64,000 nucleotides of DNA, from the NCBI GenBank assembly GCA_021521415.1, contig JAIQDT010005449.1, forward strand, positions 62,001 to 126,000, written 5' to 3'. Source of the DNA: Bidens hawaiensis (taxonomy: Eukaryota; Streptophyta; Magnoliopsida; Asterales; Asteraceae). The position numbers and the translations under genes are program-made. How positions within the stretch are numbered: the first letter of the stretch is position 1; each line of letters starts with the position of its first letter. Below the pieces are notes generated by a model. That model saw only the letters and a program-made list of their open reading frames with translations, was not told where the DNA came from and ran no database searches. Of this stretch, positions 9,639 through 21,282 are shown piece after piece.

Positions 9639-12600
9639 TGTAACACCCCGTAACCGCAGCGGAAACGTAAACGGGATGCAACAGACACCTCTGATATCAA
9701 CCACATTGTTTATAAAGAAAACTGAATACATTAATATACTTCAAATTACATTATCTCATATTTTATTACCGTCTAGGTGATACACACATCATATAATATG
9801 ATACATAATTCTATTTAATATAATGTATCCTAACATCCCACACGCAAATCTTACACACATCAAGCACTTAGCACGTAAGCAATCACTTCATCTTAATTGT
9901 ACCTGAAAAGCATGTGAGAAAACGGGTCAACTACGAATAGTTGGTGAGTTTCACAATTTGAGTAAACCATGATAAATCCATATCATAATATAATATTATC
10001 GATGTAATTATGCTGAGCCCACAAGTGAAACCTCTGTTAACCCAGTACTGTACCCGTTCCGGGGGCAATGTTAACCCAGAAACACTTCTAGGGACATCTG
10101 GGGACACTGTTAACCCAGTACAGTACCCATTCCGGGGGCAATGTTAACCCAGAAACACTTCTAGGGACATCTGGGGACACTGTTAACCCAGTACAGTACC
10201 CATTCCGGGGGCAATGTTAACCCAGAAACACTTCTAGGGACATCTGGGGACACTGTTAACCCAGTACTGTACACATTCCGTACGATTCCCGTACAATCAA
10301 ATATTTATAAATACACGCAAATCCATGCATTCAGTATGTACTTAAACATTTCAATAGTAACATGCTTTCCGCCCCGGGAAAATATTTAAAAACAATTCAG
10401 AAAAAGGCACTCGTGAAACTCACCTTAGCACATGCAAGCAGGTAACAACTATCCAGTTAACACGTCCAATCTGTAATATGATCCCTACGATCGTTATTAT
10501 ACAATTATAGTTTATATAATCTTTAACCGTGTTAACCAGTACATCTGGGGACACTGTTAACCCAGTACTGTACCCATTCCAGGGGCAATGTTAACCCAGA
10601 AACACTTCTCCGGACTCAGATTGTGATATCGTTTAGAGTTCAATAGTCAAAATTACTACTAGTTTGTTTTTCCCCGTTTTACGTGCCTAGCACGGATATC
10701 CGATTTTAAGTTTCAAAACGAGTTTGGTCACACACGACCCGAAAATAGTTGTTGACTGATAATTTAATTAAAGTTGTGAAATTAAAGCTCGGTTTAGACG
10801 CCCCGATTGGCCGCGGGACTCGTTTCTGTCTTTAGTGCACCGGAAACTGTTATATCGGGTAAAATTACACAAATCATCCGAATTATTTTCGGATGATTTA
10901 TTTCGACTTGTTTAACTCAATTATATGAAAATAGTTCATTTTTAGGGTTTTTTATACACCGGTCAGCTCGTTTAGGCGAACTTTACCGGTTTACGCGTTT
11001 TAAGCTTTAAAAGTTTGTTTTTATCTTCTTTTTAGCACAAATAATTATCCGTTTAGTCTCGGATCTTGAAATTTTGCAAAAATCACTTTTTGACAGTGGG
11101 GAATTTTATAAAAATATTTCCAGAATTAATTATTATATTTAAAATTTATTTATCTATTTTTAAACACCATTTAAACACTAAATATGTCGTAAATACCAAA
11201 CGATCTTAGAAAAATCCCAAATTTTTCCTGGATGACCCCTGCCATCCCCATAGTCCCCTGTAATTTTTCCAGAATCAAAATCTCTTTTTACATGCCATTT
11301 TCACTAAAACCGAGCTAGAAAACCCTAGAACTCGTTTAACCGAAAAGCCTACTTAGACTTCTCCAACTGACCTAAAATTTTGTGTGTGACTTTTACATGT
11401 TATAAAAAGCTTATCTGGAATTTCCCAGAATTTTTCATGATATTTAACTATTTTTCACCATTTTTGGCCAAAACCGAGCATTAAATTCACCAAATATTCA
11501 TCCTTTGTCCAAAAATTACCAAAATTTCACAGAACTCATATTTTCATGTATTTAACACCTCTGTAAAATTTCATGACCTAACTCTAAACCATCCACAATC
11601 TGTCCAAAAATCCATAACCGAACATAAACCGAATATACCTTTTGTTTTCCGCCACTACAAGCTACAAACTCGTCTTTCCGCCTTATCTACCACTAAATAC
11701 AGAACCTACAACCAACATACCACAATACCAAGCAAGTTACACTCACAATCAAGCCTCTTACACTATAGTTTCGGTTATTGTTTCAAAACTAAAGTTTAAA
11801 CCGTAAAAATTCGTTTTTGGTTCGTTTAACTCCTTTCTTGGACCAAGATCCCTTGTATAACCCGTATACATCACTTGATCATGCAAGAATCGGTTTTCAT
11901 CTTTGAAACCTCATTTTCTTGCAAATAAACTCAAGAAACGAAGATGGAAACGTAAATAACTCGACTTTTTACCTCGGTTTTCTTGCTAAAATCTCGGTTT
12001 TTAGTTGATATTGTGGAGAGGAAGAATGAATGATGCCATGGTTGATGTAAAAAAAAGAAATGAGAATGGGGTTTAACCCCTTTAGTCCGATCGGTCTTCA
12101 AGGGGAGTGGGGTGGGACCCACCTCTCCATTTCTAGCAACATGTTTGGATTCTCGAAATCCGGATAATGTTTTGGATAATCTGGTTCAGTTCGTTTTTCG
12201 GTTAAATGTTTAATTCGGCTTAAAACGAGGCTAAAATGGTCGTTTTCGGCTTAAAAAAAGAAATTTATATAAAACCATTTTAAAAACTTTAAAAACTTAA
12301 ACCATGGCTTTCATTAACTTAAAACATCATATTATTAATAATTGCGCATCTTTTTCGGCTTGATCGATCGTCTCTTGCTTGGTTTGGTATTAAAGGTTTC
12401 GTTTAACGTACCGACGTACCATTAAATCGAAATTCTTTTTCTGTGCCGTACTTTACTTATCCCGATGCATTAATGCTTTGTAAAATCACTAAATATTATA
12501 GATATCGTCCATAATTGAACCCTCGATTCGTTCGGGTTTCAATAACTATCGATCGATTAATCGCCTATTCAATACGATGAATTATATATTCACGTACAAT

Positions 12601-12720
12601 CAATACAGTGAACCATGTATTCTCGTATAATTACTATGGTAATTCATGTACCCGACATTAAATATAACGTAACTATTGTCCACCGGTTAGGGTATACCGG
12701 GTTTCGTCGGAATCGTTACA
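9639..12720 (-). repeat. 3' LTR of Gypsy A (left)
   Basis: It is 3,082 bp, unusually long, and non-coding. It carries 73-bp tandem repeats near its outer end and ends at ...GGAATCGTTACA, directly before the polypurine tract. No open frame inside is credible. Confidence 0.95.
10030..10275. repeat. 73-bp tandem repeats in the Gypsy A LTR
   Basis: Three nearly identical units starting ACATCTGGGGACACTGTTAA and containing GTTAACCCAG twice, plus partial units. A lone extra copy lies about 270 bp further on (10,533-10,610). The same arrangement is in the other LTR (18,588-18,838 and 19,095-19,170). Confidence 0.9.
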
Positions 12721-12735
12721 TTCTCCCCCCATTAA
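12721..12735 (-). other. Polypurine tract of Gypsy A
   Basis: On the minus strand it reads TTAATGGGGGGAGAA, ending exactly at the LTR. It is preceded by GGACGAAATTTC, a sequence also found at this place in Gypsy B. Confidence 0.9.
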
Positions 12736-12739
12736 GAAA

Positions 12740-13427
12740 TTTCGTCCTCGAAATTTTGCACGCCCACTATCCCCTTCCGAGAGAAAGGTGGGGGTTTTTC
12801 CTTCAGAATTCACCCTCGCGTTACCAGGTATAATCTGGTCCTCGCTGTGAATTCCACTTAATCTTAATCAATAAAGCTTGGTGTGTCCAAACTGATTAGT
12901 TTTCCCGTCTACTATCTCTACGGAATTATTTATGATATCAAGCATGTCTTCTATGAGTATCTCCATTACTGGTACTTTCGTTGCCTCATCGCCTAGGTAC
13001 TTTTCAATCCATATACATGGCAAAACATCAAGTATAGTACTTAGCCCCTGGAGTACTTTGATCGATAAACTAAATGACCAATCATGGAGATAGTCTCATG
13101 AGGTCCAATATATTAAGGAGCTATTTTCGGTTTTGACAAACCTCATATCACCTCTCCAAGGTGATGCCTTAAAATGCCTTGTCACCTCTTTCTAGTGACA
13201 ATGGTTTCCCTTGAATGTTGGCATAAATCCTTTGCCAATCTCGCGCTGCTTTCAACTTATCTTAAATATTATAAATCCGATTGGTTGTTTCTCGAATCAA
13301 TTCAAATTTTATGGCTTGATTGACACCCATTTTCAATTTAACAAATTGGTGATAATTACTTCACCTATAGAAAGCTTCAAGCTCTCGATGCTTCCTTCCC
13401 CGCCTTCCAGTAATGGAAGTAGGATGA
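12740..13427 (-). pseudogene. Gypsy A integrase C-terminus and chromodomain-like tail, core missing
   Basis: Reading the minus strand downstream of RNase H, the N-terminal zinc-binding part ends at DEAHRSK (13,428) followed by an out-of-frame His-Pro. The sequence then jumps to RETTNRIYNI and DKLKAARDWQRIYANI (about 13,210-13,320), the C-terminal end of integrase. The SPWKGxxRF-type motif follows (degenerate, about 13,080-13,170) and then VKWNSQRGPDYTW (about 12,820-12,860), the chromodomain-like tail. The DDE catalytic core of about 150 residues is absent. Many stops and shifts are present. Integrase normally joins the cDNA to the chromosome; this copy cannot. Confidence 0.75.
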
Positions 13428-14123
13428 CTATTTCGATCTATGCGCTTCGTCCATGATTAAATCATGAAGGTCATGGAGGGTCGGGATCCAAACCCGATTT
13501 TTGAAATAGAGAATTTTGTCCACGCGCTGTTCGAAATTCTTCTCATCGCCGTAAAGTCCCTCCTTCTCCAGTTGTTCCTCTTTTAACGCCTCACGTTGAG
13601 CGACTCGAATCAGGTCCGAAAGGTTCGACTGGACTATCATCCCCAACGCCCGCACTTGCAATGGCTTAACCCGATCTTTCCTACTCAAGACATCGGCTAC
13701 GACGTTAGCCTTGCCGGGGTGATAACGGATGTCACAGTCATAATCGCTTAATAATTCGACCCATCTTCGTTGCCTCATATTCAGTTCTTTCTGATCGAAT
13801 ATGTGCTGCAAACTTTTATGATCGGTGAAGATGGTGCACTTCGTACCGTAGAGATAATGTCTCCAGATTTTAAGTGCGAAGATAACCGCTCCCAGTTCTA
13901 AGTCGTGAGTAGGGTAATTTTTCTCGTGTACTTTTAACTGTCGGGAAGCATAGGCTATAACCTTATTATTCTGCATCAACACGCTTCCTAACCCTCTACG
14001 CGATGCGTCACAATACGCGACAAAACCATCGTCTCCATCGGGGAGACTTAAAATCGGCACTTGACACAATTTTTTTTTTTTTGCTTTAACGTTTGAAACG
14101 CCGTTTCCTGCTCTTCTCCCCAT
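13428..14123 (-). pseudogene. Gypsy A RNase H and integrase zinc-binding N-terminus
   Basis: A 231-codon open frame. It contains the Ty3/Gypsy RNase H acidic residues in CDASRRGLG (D), [13 protein letters not shown] (E), [11 protein letters not shown] (D) and [10 protein letters not shown] (D), so this domain looks intact. It then runs into the HHCC-type region up to [14 protein letters not shown] run of 11 A or more at about 14,070 breaks the link to RT. RNase H removes the RNA strand during reverse transcription. As the longest open stretch in Gypsy A, it stands out from the stop-filled rest of the polyprotein. Confidence 0.85.
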
Positions 14124-14154
14124 TCGTACTTTCGATCCTTTTGAGTCAGGATAG

Positions 14155-14620
14155 TTAAAGGTTGGGCGATGCTGGAAAGTTCTCTATAAATTGACGATAA
14201 TATCCAGCTAAGCCTAAGAATTGGCGGATTTCCTTTGGCGATTTAGGCGCTTGCCAATTCTTAATTGCTTCAACCTTACTCGGATCAACGTGTATTCCTT
14301 GATGGTTTACAACGTGACCGCGGAATTGCACTTCTTGTAACCAGAAGTTACACTTGGAGGATTTTGCATACAACTTCTCCTAATTCAGAAGCTCTAAAAT
14401 TATTCTTAAGTGTTGCTCGTGCTCTTCTTTACTTTTCGAGTAGATCAAAATATCGTCAATAAACACGATGACGAAGTTGTCTAGGTAGGGTTTACAGACT
14501 TAATTCATGTGGTCCATGAACACTGCCGGCACATTTGTTAGCCCGAAAGGCATAACTAAGAATTCGTAATGGCCGTAACGAGTCCGAAACGCTGTTGTTG
14601 CAACGTCCTCCTCTTGAATT
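14155..14620 (-). pseudogene. Gypsy A reverse transcriptase, palm and connection part
   Basis: The minus strand reads [17 protein letters not shown], then [19 protein letters not shown] with the catalytic FIDD pair, then SSKCNFWLQEVQFRGHVV and PSKVEAIKNWQAPKSPKEIR up to about 14,155. At least two in-frame stops (near 14,375 and 14,500) interrupt it. The active-site aspartates are kept. Confidence 0.85.
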
Positions 14621-15100
14621 TTTTTTTCATTTGGTGATAATTATATCTAAGATCAATTTTCTAAAAATAAATCGCCCCTTGCAGTTGGTTAAATAGATCA
14701 TTTACTTCGAAGAAGTGAATACCTATTCTTGATCGTCACTTTATTCAATTCTCCCTAATCAATACATATTCTAACACTTCCGTCCTCCATTTCCCAAATA
14801 ACACTGGTGCACCCCATGGTGACTAACTAGGTCGTATAAAACCTTATCCAATAATTCTTGCAACTGATTGGATAATTCTTGCATCTCGGACGGTGCAAGT
14901 CGGTAGGGTTCTTTAGCAACAGGGCCAGCTTGAGGTATTAAATCGATTCAGAATTCGACCTGTCGGGTTGGCGGTAATCCATTAAGTTCTTCTGGGAAAA
15001 CTTGTGGAAATTCGCGTACCACCGGGATATCTTCTGTATGTTTTCTTTCAAATCGTACACTTTTCTCTGTATCTAATCGCTTCATCGTCCGAAAGAGAGC
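14621..15100 (-). pseudogene. Gypsy A reverse transcriptase N-terminal part, degraded
   Basis: The piece from 14,830 to 15,050 reads REFPQVFPEELNGLPPTRQVEF then [20 protein letters not shown] on the minus strand, the conserved entry of chromovirus RT. The stretch 14,621-14,830, which should hold the KKDGS and first catalytic Asp motifs, is short and scrambled, so a deletion has removed part of the fingers and palm. Confidence 0.75.
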
Positions 15101-15610
15101 TTCTAATCATCTTCTTTTCATATTTGATTTCAGCTTCATGTTGAGTTAGCCAATCCATGTTAATTATTACGTCAAAACCTCTTAACTTTACTGGTCGTAG
15201 GTCAAATAGGGAAGGTTAATCGTTCAGAATAATAGGACAATTCCGAACAATTTAGTTAACCATTAGGGATTTACCGTTAGCGATTCTACAGTATAGGGTT
15301 CTATAGTTTCACTAATCGGTATCTTTCCAAATGATAGGAGGTTAACAGGAACTAACTTCTATCGACGACCGTAAAAATATCACTGAAGCCTATTGATATA
15401 AAACTATAACATACTCAATACCACCTTTGGATCATGACGTGCTTTATTCGAATTCCTCACAAAAGCACGGCTCCTTGCTTGATCAGAGGTTGATGCTTGT
15501 CATGAGGTTCATCTTCCAACGACACCTTGGTTCAACTTTGGGCAATTTCTCTTTGAAACGTTCTGTACTGCCACATTCATAGCAAGTACAACTATTTGGC
15601 ATAATTTGAT
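15101..15610 (-). pseudogene. Gypsy A protease region and gag zinc knuckle, degraded
   Basis: LRPVKLRGFDVIINMDWL (about 15,150-15,210) is the conserved end of the chromovirus protease domain (…FDVILGMDWL…). Further upstream on the minus strand CGSTERFKEKLPK (about 15,530-15,580) is a decayed CCHC knuckle. The catalytic DTGA motif could not be found in a clean frame. Confidence 0.65.
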
Positions 15611-18178
15611 TTCTTTTTGATGGATTGTTATTGAAGCTGTTGGGTTCGGAGTGGTTGTATACGAATGGGTTGGGGTTTCCGGTTCACATGGCTTCAATTG
15701 GTTCTACAATTAGGGCATTACGTCCATCTTTACCACACCTGTGGCCTACTATCACTCGACATTCTTCTTCCTGCCGATAACCATATTTTCCACATTTAAG
15801 GAAGGACCCTTCATGCGGTTCATGTTTTCACACCAAAACTAGTCTTAGTATAATTCTGGGTTGTAGGACATACCTACTTAATCAAAAGCCTATCTTGCAC
15901 TATACCTTTATCATTTCTCTTCTTTAACACTCGACGTCTCACCTAACGTCCTTCCAGTCCGCTTCCCATAGAGTCAAATATATCAATGCTGGCTTGTGAC
16001 ACAACCCTTCCAAAGGTTGTATATTTTACAGGATTGACTATACTCCTTATCGATGGAGTTAGTCCCCAATATAGCGCTCACTTCGCTTAGTTTCAGGAGT
16101 AATTAGCCATGTTACCAGACATGACAATTCCTTCAAACGATTAGCGTGTTCTAAGTGATCAGCACACAACATTTCTATCTTCCATAGCTCGGTTTCCAAT
16201 CTCTGAACTTAATTACTCGAATAAAAGTGCTCAAGCACAAGAATTTTAAATTCTAACCATATCGTCTGAGTAATAATTTTCTAACTATAATTTTGTACCA
16301 TCGTGTTCCATCACGATACAACATAATCTACCAACATATCTGTAGCATATTTCACTACACAATGTTCCAGACTCTTACCAATATCCTTAACCATTTCGAT
16401 CTTTTCTATCCACTCGCTAATCTATTCCTCCCTTTACCATCAGTAAACTATTAATAATTTCCTTAACACAACCAACAAACATATCCTTCATACCGGATCT
16501 AATTCATTACGACTACTATTCATGTTTAGTTTATAATTAATACTTGTAGTCATAATAGTATTCGGTGGGACATTATCACTCTTAGTAATACCACTAAGAA
16601 TTGAAATATTCATATTCATGTGATTGCTCGATCTATAATTCTACGATCACATTTGCATCAACACTAGCAGTGATCTGTGATACGACATTCGGTATCATCA
16701 TCTGCTATCTTTGAGCAATCAACTGAATCATATCAATCTCCATCATTGGAGTTACTCTCTTTATGTCATTCTGCCGTACCCATCCCGTACGCAGTAATCA
16801 ATACTAATCTCACCGTATAACTCGTTACCAGCTCAATCATAACAGCAAGTACACATACACACCAAATATTATCATACATATTACACATACCAGTATCTAG
16901 TATATATATCCCATAAATATAATAACGCATGGACTTAACCTGACATCGGTTAGCGTTTAAATATGTTTCATAACCCTTGTCACCAACTGACATATAGATC
17001 TTTCTCAACAAAGATTAATGTTTAATATGCTTGGTTTCAATATCCTTCTGCATGTCAGCATAACCGATACATGCTCACCGTGAGCACCAAACGATTACGT
17101 ACCACGGAGTTATAATATCCGTGTCTATTTGTATATCCGGCATACACGGTATAGCACCTACGAACGAACAACCAACTATGCTATAATGATTCCAACACCT
17201 CTTTGTGTATGGGTAATCATTCTATTCGAGTATACATGGGTATAGGCATCTAACGGATGTAAGGATAACATAGGGAGTTGCAAGGTTCAAGGTAATCGCG
17301 CAACCCATGTTGCCTTCAAATATTGTCAATTACTATTATGAGAAACTTTATCACTTGCTCAGTCAATGACCTCAGGTGTTCTAGGTTCGCTAAAATCGGT
17401 AACTCTCGATCTGGAGGTGGTATGTCTCATATGTTTGAGAGTGAGAAATACACATATATATTTCTATATATATTATTTTTATCTGTTCATTTATTATCAA
17501 ATTTATTATTATTATTATTATTTTATTTTATTTTATTTATTTATTTATTTATTTATTTTTTTAACTTAATGGAATAGGAATGGGTTCAGGTACAGATCCG
17601 TCCGTACGTGAGGGTCGGCGGTTCGGGTGAACATAGGGGGTTATCAAGATATACGGTACCGGTATTGTAGGGTAAGGGATTTATTAATTTCGGTTGGGAG
17701 TGACGGTTACTCGATATTTCTGGTTAATGTCAAACGGGAGATCTAACTTGGTACTACCATAACTATAGCCCGATAAGTCAGACTTATCATCAACCGATGC
17801 TCTAGAAATTTCAGCATCCTCGGTACTTTTTATTATTTCATCCCCCCGTTCCTTATCCGGGTCCTATTTCTCAATACATGTACCCACAAGATATGTACAT
17901 ATATATATATACACATTAGCACGTATAAATAATATTATATACTTTACACATATGTTGCCATTTTTACCTATTAATGTACCCAGTGACTTCCCCTGAATTC
18001 CCTCGTGCAGACAAGTCTGTTATTATGTTCCGGACCATAATAACTCACTTGTCCGACCGAGTTCATCCCGATACTCGTCACCATATATTATTAGTTGATA
18101 TTCAGATCCTATAAAACTTAAGCTACTGGTTATATTTTAGGTATCTTTTAAAGACATCCTAATTCTTTATAACCAATG
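15611..18178 (-). other. Gypsy A gag and leader region, heavily decayed
   Basis: By position this should hold gag and the untranslated leader, but I could not follow a gag frame: stops occur in all frames. A low-complexity ATTT-rich run lies at 17,500-17,570. Nothing else recognisable was seen. Confidence 0.5.
17500..17570. repeat. Low-complexity (ATT)n/(ATTT)n run
   Basis: Repeated ATT and then TTTAT/TTTA units within the Gypsy A leader. The + strand frames over it (Leu/Tyr/Phe-only) are artefacts. Confidence 0.85.
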
Positions 18179-18190
18179 GCTCTGATACCA
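18179..18190 (-). other. Primer-binding site of Gypsy A (initiator tRNA-Met)
   Basis: The minus strand reads TGGTATCAGAGC, an exact plant initiator tRNA-Met PBS, five bases from the right LTR. Confidence 0.92.
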
Positions 18191-18195
18191 ACTTC

Positions 18196-21100
18196 TGTAA
18201 CACCCCGTAACCGCAGCAGAAACGTAAACGGGATGCAACAGACACCTCTGATATCAACCACATTGTTTATAAAGAAAACTGAATACATTAATATACTTCA
18301 AATTACATTATCTCATATTTCATTACCGTCTAGGTGATACACACATCATACAATATGATACATAATTCTATTTAATATAATGTATCCTAACATCCCACAC
18401 GCAAATCTTACACACATCAAGCACTTAGCACGTAAGCAATCACTTCATTTTAATTGTACCTGAAAAGCATGTGAGAAAACGGGTCAACTACGAATAGTTG
18501 GTGAGTTTCACAATTTGAGTAAACCATGATAAATCCATATCATAATATAATATTATCGATGTAATTATGCTGAGCCCACAAGTGAAACCTCTGTTAACCC
18601 AGTACTGTACCCGTTCCGGGGGCAATGTTAACCTAGAAACACTTCTAGGGACATCTGGGGACACTGTTAACCCAGTACAGTACCCATTCCGGGGGCAATG
18701 TTAACCCAGAAACACTTCTAGGGACATCTGGGGACACTGTTAACCCAGTACAGTACCCATTCCGGGGGCAATGTTAACCCAGAAACACTTCTAGGGACAT
18801 CTGGGGACACTGTTAACCCAGTACTGTACCCATTCCGTACGATTCCCGTACAATCAAATATTTATAAATACACGCAAATCCATGCATTCAGTATGTACTT
18901 AAACATTTCAATAGTAACATACTTTCCGCCCAGTGAAAATATTTAAAAACAATTCAGAAAAAGGGACTCGTGAAACTCACCTTAGCACATGCAAGCAGGT
19001 AACAACTATCCAGTTAACACGTCCAATCTGTAATATGATCCCTACGATCGTTATTATACAATTATAGTTTATATAATCTTTAACCGTGTTAACCAGTACA
19101 TCTGGGGACACTGTTAACCCAGTACTGTACCCATTCCAGGGGCAATGTTAACACAGAAACACTTCTCCGGACTCAGATTGTGATATCGTTTAGAGTTCAA
19201 TAGTCAAAATTACATATAGTTTGTTTTTTCCCTGTTTTACGTGCCTAGCATGGATATCCGATTTTAAGTTTCAAAACGAGTTTGGTCACACACGACCCGA
19301 AAATAGTTGTTGACTGATAATTTAATTAAAGTTGTGAAATTAGAGCCCGGTTTAGACGCCCCGATTGGCCGCGGGACCCGTTTCTGTCTTTAGTGCACCG
19401 GAAACTGTTAAATCGGGTAAAATTACACAAATCATCCGAATTATTTTCGGATGATTTATTTCTACTTGTTTAACTCAATTATATGAAAATAGTTCATTTT
19501 TAGGGTTTTTTATACACCGGTCAGCTCGTTTAGGCGAACTTTACCGGTTTACGCGTTTTAAGCTTTAAAAGTTTGTTTTTATCTTCTTTTTAGCACAAAT
19601 AATTATCCGTTTAGTCTCGGATCTTGAAATTTTGCAAAAATCACTTTTTGACAGTGAGGAATTTTATAAAAATATTTCCAGAATTAATTATTATATTTAA
19701 AATTTATTTATCTATTTTTAAACACCATTTAAACACTAAATATGTCGTAAATACCAAACGATCTTAGAAAAATCCCAAATTTTTCCTGGATGACCCCTGC
19801 CATCCCCATAGTCCCCTGAAATTTTTCCAGAATCAAAATCTCTTATTAAATGCCATTTTCACTAAAACCGAGCTAGAAAACCCTAGAACTCGTTTAACCG
19901 AAAAGCCTACTTAGACTTCTCCAACTGACCTAAAATTTTGTGTGTGACTTTTACATGTTATAAAAAGCTTATCTGGAATTTTCCAGAATTTTTCATGATA
20001 GTTAACTATTTTTCACCATTTTTGGCCAAAACCGAGCATTAAATTCACCAAATATTCATCATCTGTCCAAAAATTACCAAAATTTCACAGAACTCATATT
20101 TTCATGTATTTAACACCTCTGTAAAATTTCATGAACTAACTCTAAACCATCCACAATCTGTCCAAAAATCCATAACCGAACATAAACCGAATATACATTT
20201 TGTTTTCCGCCACTACAAGCTACAAACTCGTCTTTCCGCCTTATCTACCACTAAATACAGAACCTACAACCAACATACCACAATACCAAGCAAGTTACAC
20301 TCACAATCAAGCCTCTTACACTATAGTTTCGGTTATTGTTTCAAAACTAAAGTTTAAACCGTAAAAATTCGTTTTTGGTTCGTTTAACTCCTTTCTTGGA
20401 CCAAGATCCCTTGTATAACCCGTATACATCACTTGATCATGCAAGAATCGGTTTTCATCTTTGAAACCTCATTTTCTTGCAAATAAACTCAAGAAACGAA
20501 GATGGAAACGTAAATAACTCGACTTTTTACCTCGGTTTTCTTGCTAAAATCTCGGTTTTTAGTTGATATTGTGGAGAGGAAGAATGAATGATGCCATGGT
20601 TGATGTAAAAAAAAGAAATGAGAATGGGGTTTAACCCCTTTAGTCCGATCGGTCTTCAAGGGGGTGGGGTGGGACCCACCTCTCCATTTCTAGCCACATG
20701 TTTGGATTCTCGAAATCCGGATAATGTTTTGGATAATCTGGTTCAGTTCGTTTTTCGGTTAAATGTTTAATTCGGCTTAAAACGAGGCTAAAATGGTCGT
20801 TTTCGGCTTAAAAAAAGAAATTTATATAAAACCACTTTAAAAACTTTAAAAACTTAAACCATGGCTTTCATTAACTTAAAACATCATATTATTAATAATT
20901 GCGCATCTTTTTCGGCTTGATCGATCGTCTCTTGCTTGGTTTGGTATTAAAGGTTTCGTTTAACGTACCGACGTACCATTAAATCGAAATTCTTTTTCTG
21001 TGCCGTACTTTACTTATCCCGATGCATTAATGCTTTGTAAAATCACTAAATATTATAGATATCGTCTATAATTGAACCCTCGATTCGTTCGGGTTTCAAT

Positions 21101-21277
21101 AACTATCGATCGATTAATCGCATATTCAATACGATGAATTATATATTCACGTACAATCAATACAGTGAACCATGTATTCTCGTATAATTACTATGGTAAT
21201 TCATGTACCCGACATTAAATATAACGTAACTATTGTCCACCGGTTAGGGTATACCGGGTTTCGTCGGAATCGTTACA
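18196..21277 (-). repeat. 5' LTR of Gypsy A (right)
   Basis: It is 3,082 bp, equal in length to its partner, with the same internal repeat layout. It starts one TG after the PBS spacer and ends at the TSD. Differences from the left LTR are mostly single bases (for example CTTCATTTTAATTG for CTTCATCTTAATTG). Confidence 0.95.
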
Positions 21278-21282
21278 TAAAT

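Larger units (their letters stand above)
9639..21277 (-). mobile_element. Gypsy A: complete chromovirus-type LTR retrotransposon
   Basis: An 11.6-kb element with two 3,082-bp LTRs (TGTAACAC...CGTTACA on the + strand) and a perfect 5-bp TSD TAAAT at 9634-9638 and 21278-21282. The PBS lies inside the right LTR and the polypurine tract inside the left LTR, so transcription runs on the minus strand. The order gag, protease, RT, RNase H, remains of integrase and chromodomain-like tail fits Ty3/Gypsy chromoviruses of the Tekay/Del type. The LTRs differ at only a few dozen positions by eye, so insertion was recent, yet the interior is full of stops and lacks the integrase core. It must depend on another element for movement. 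Confidence 0.95.

Noticed and set aside
10030..10275. Satellite or centromeric repeat
   Set aside because: Only three to four units, confined to each LTR of one retroelement.
17323..17577. Two overlapping + strand frames rich in Leu, Tyr and Phe
   Set aside because: They run over a low-complexity ATTT repeat and have no domain.
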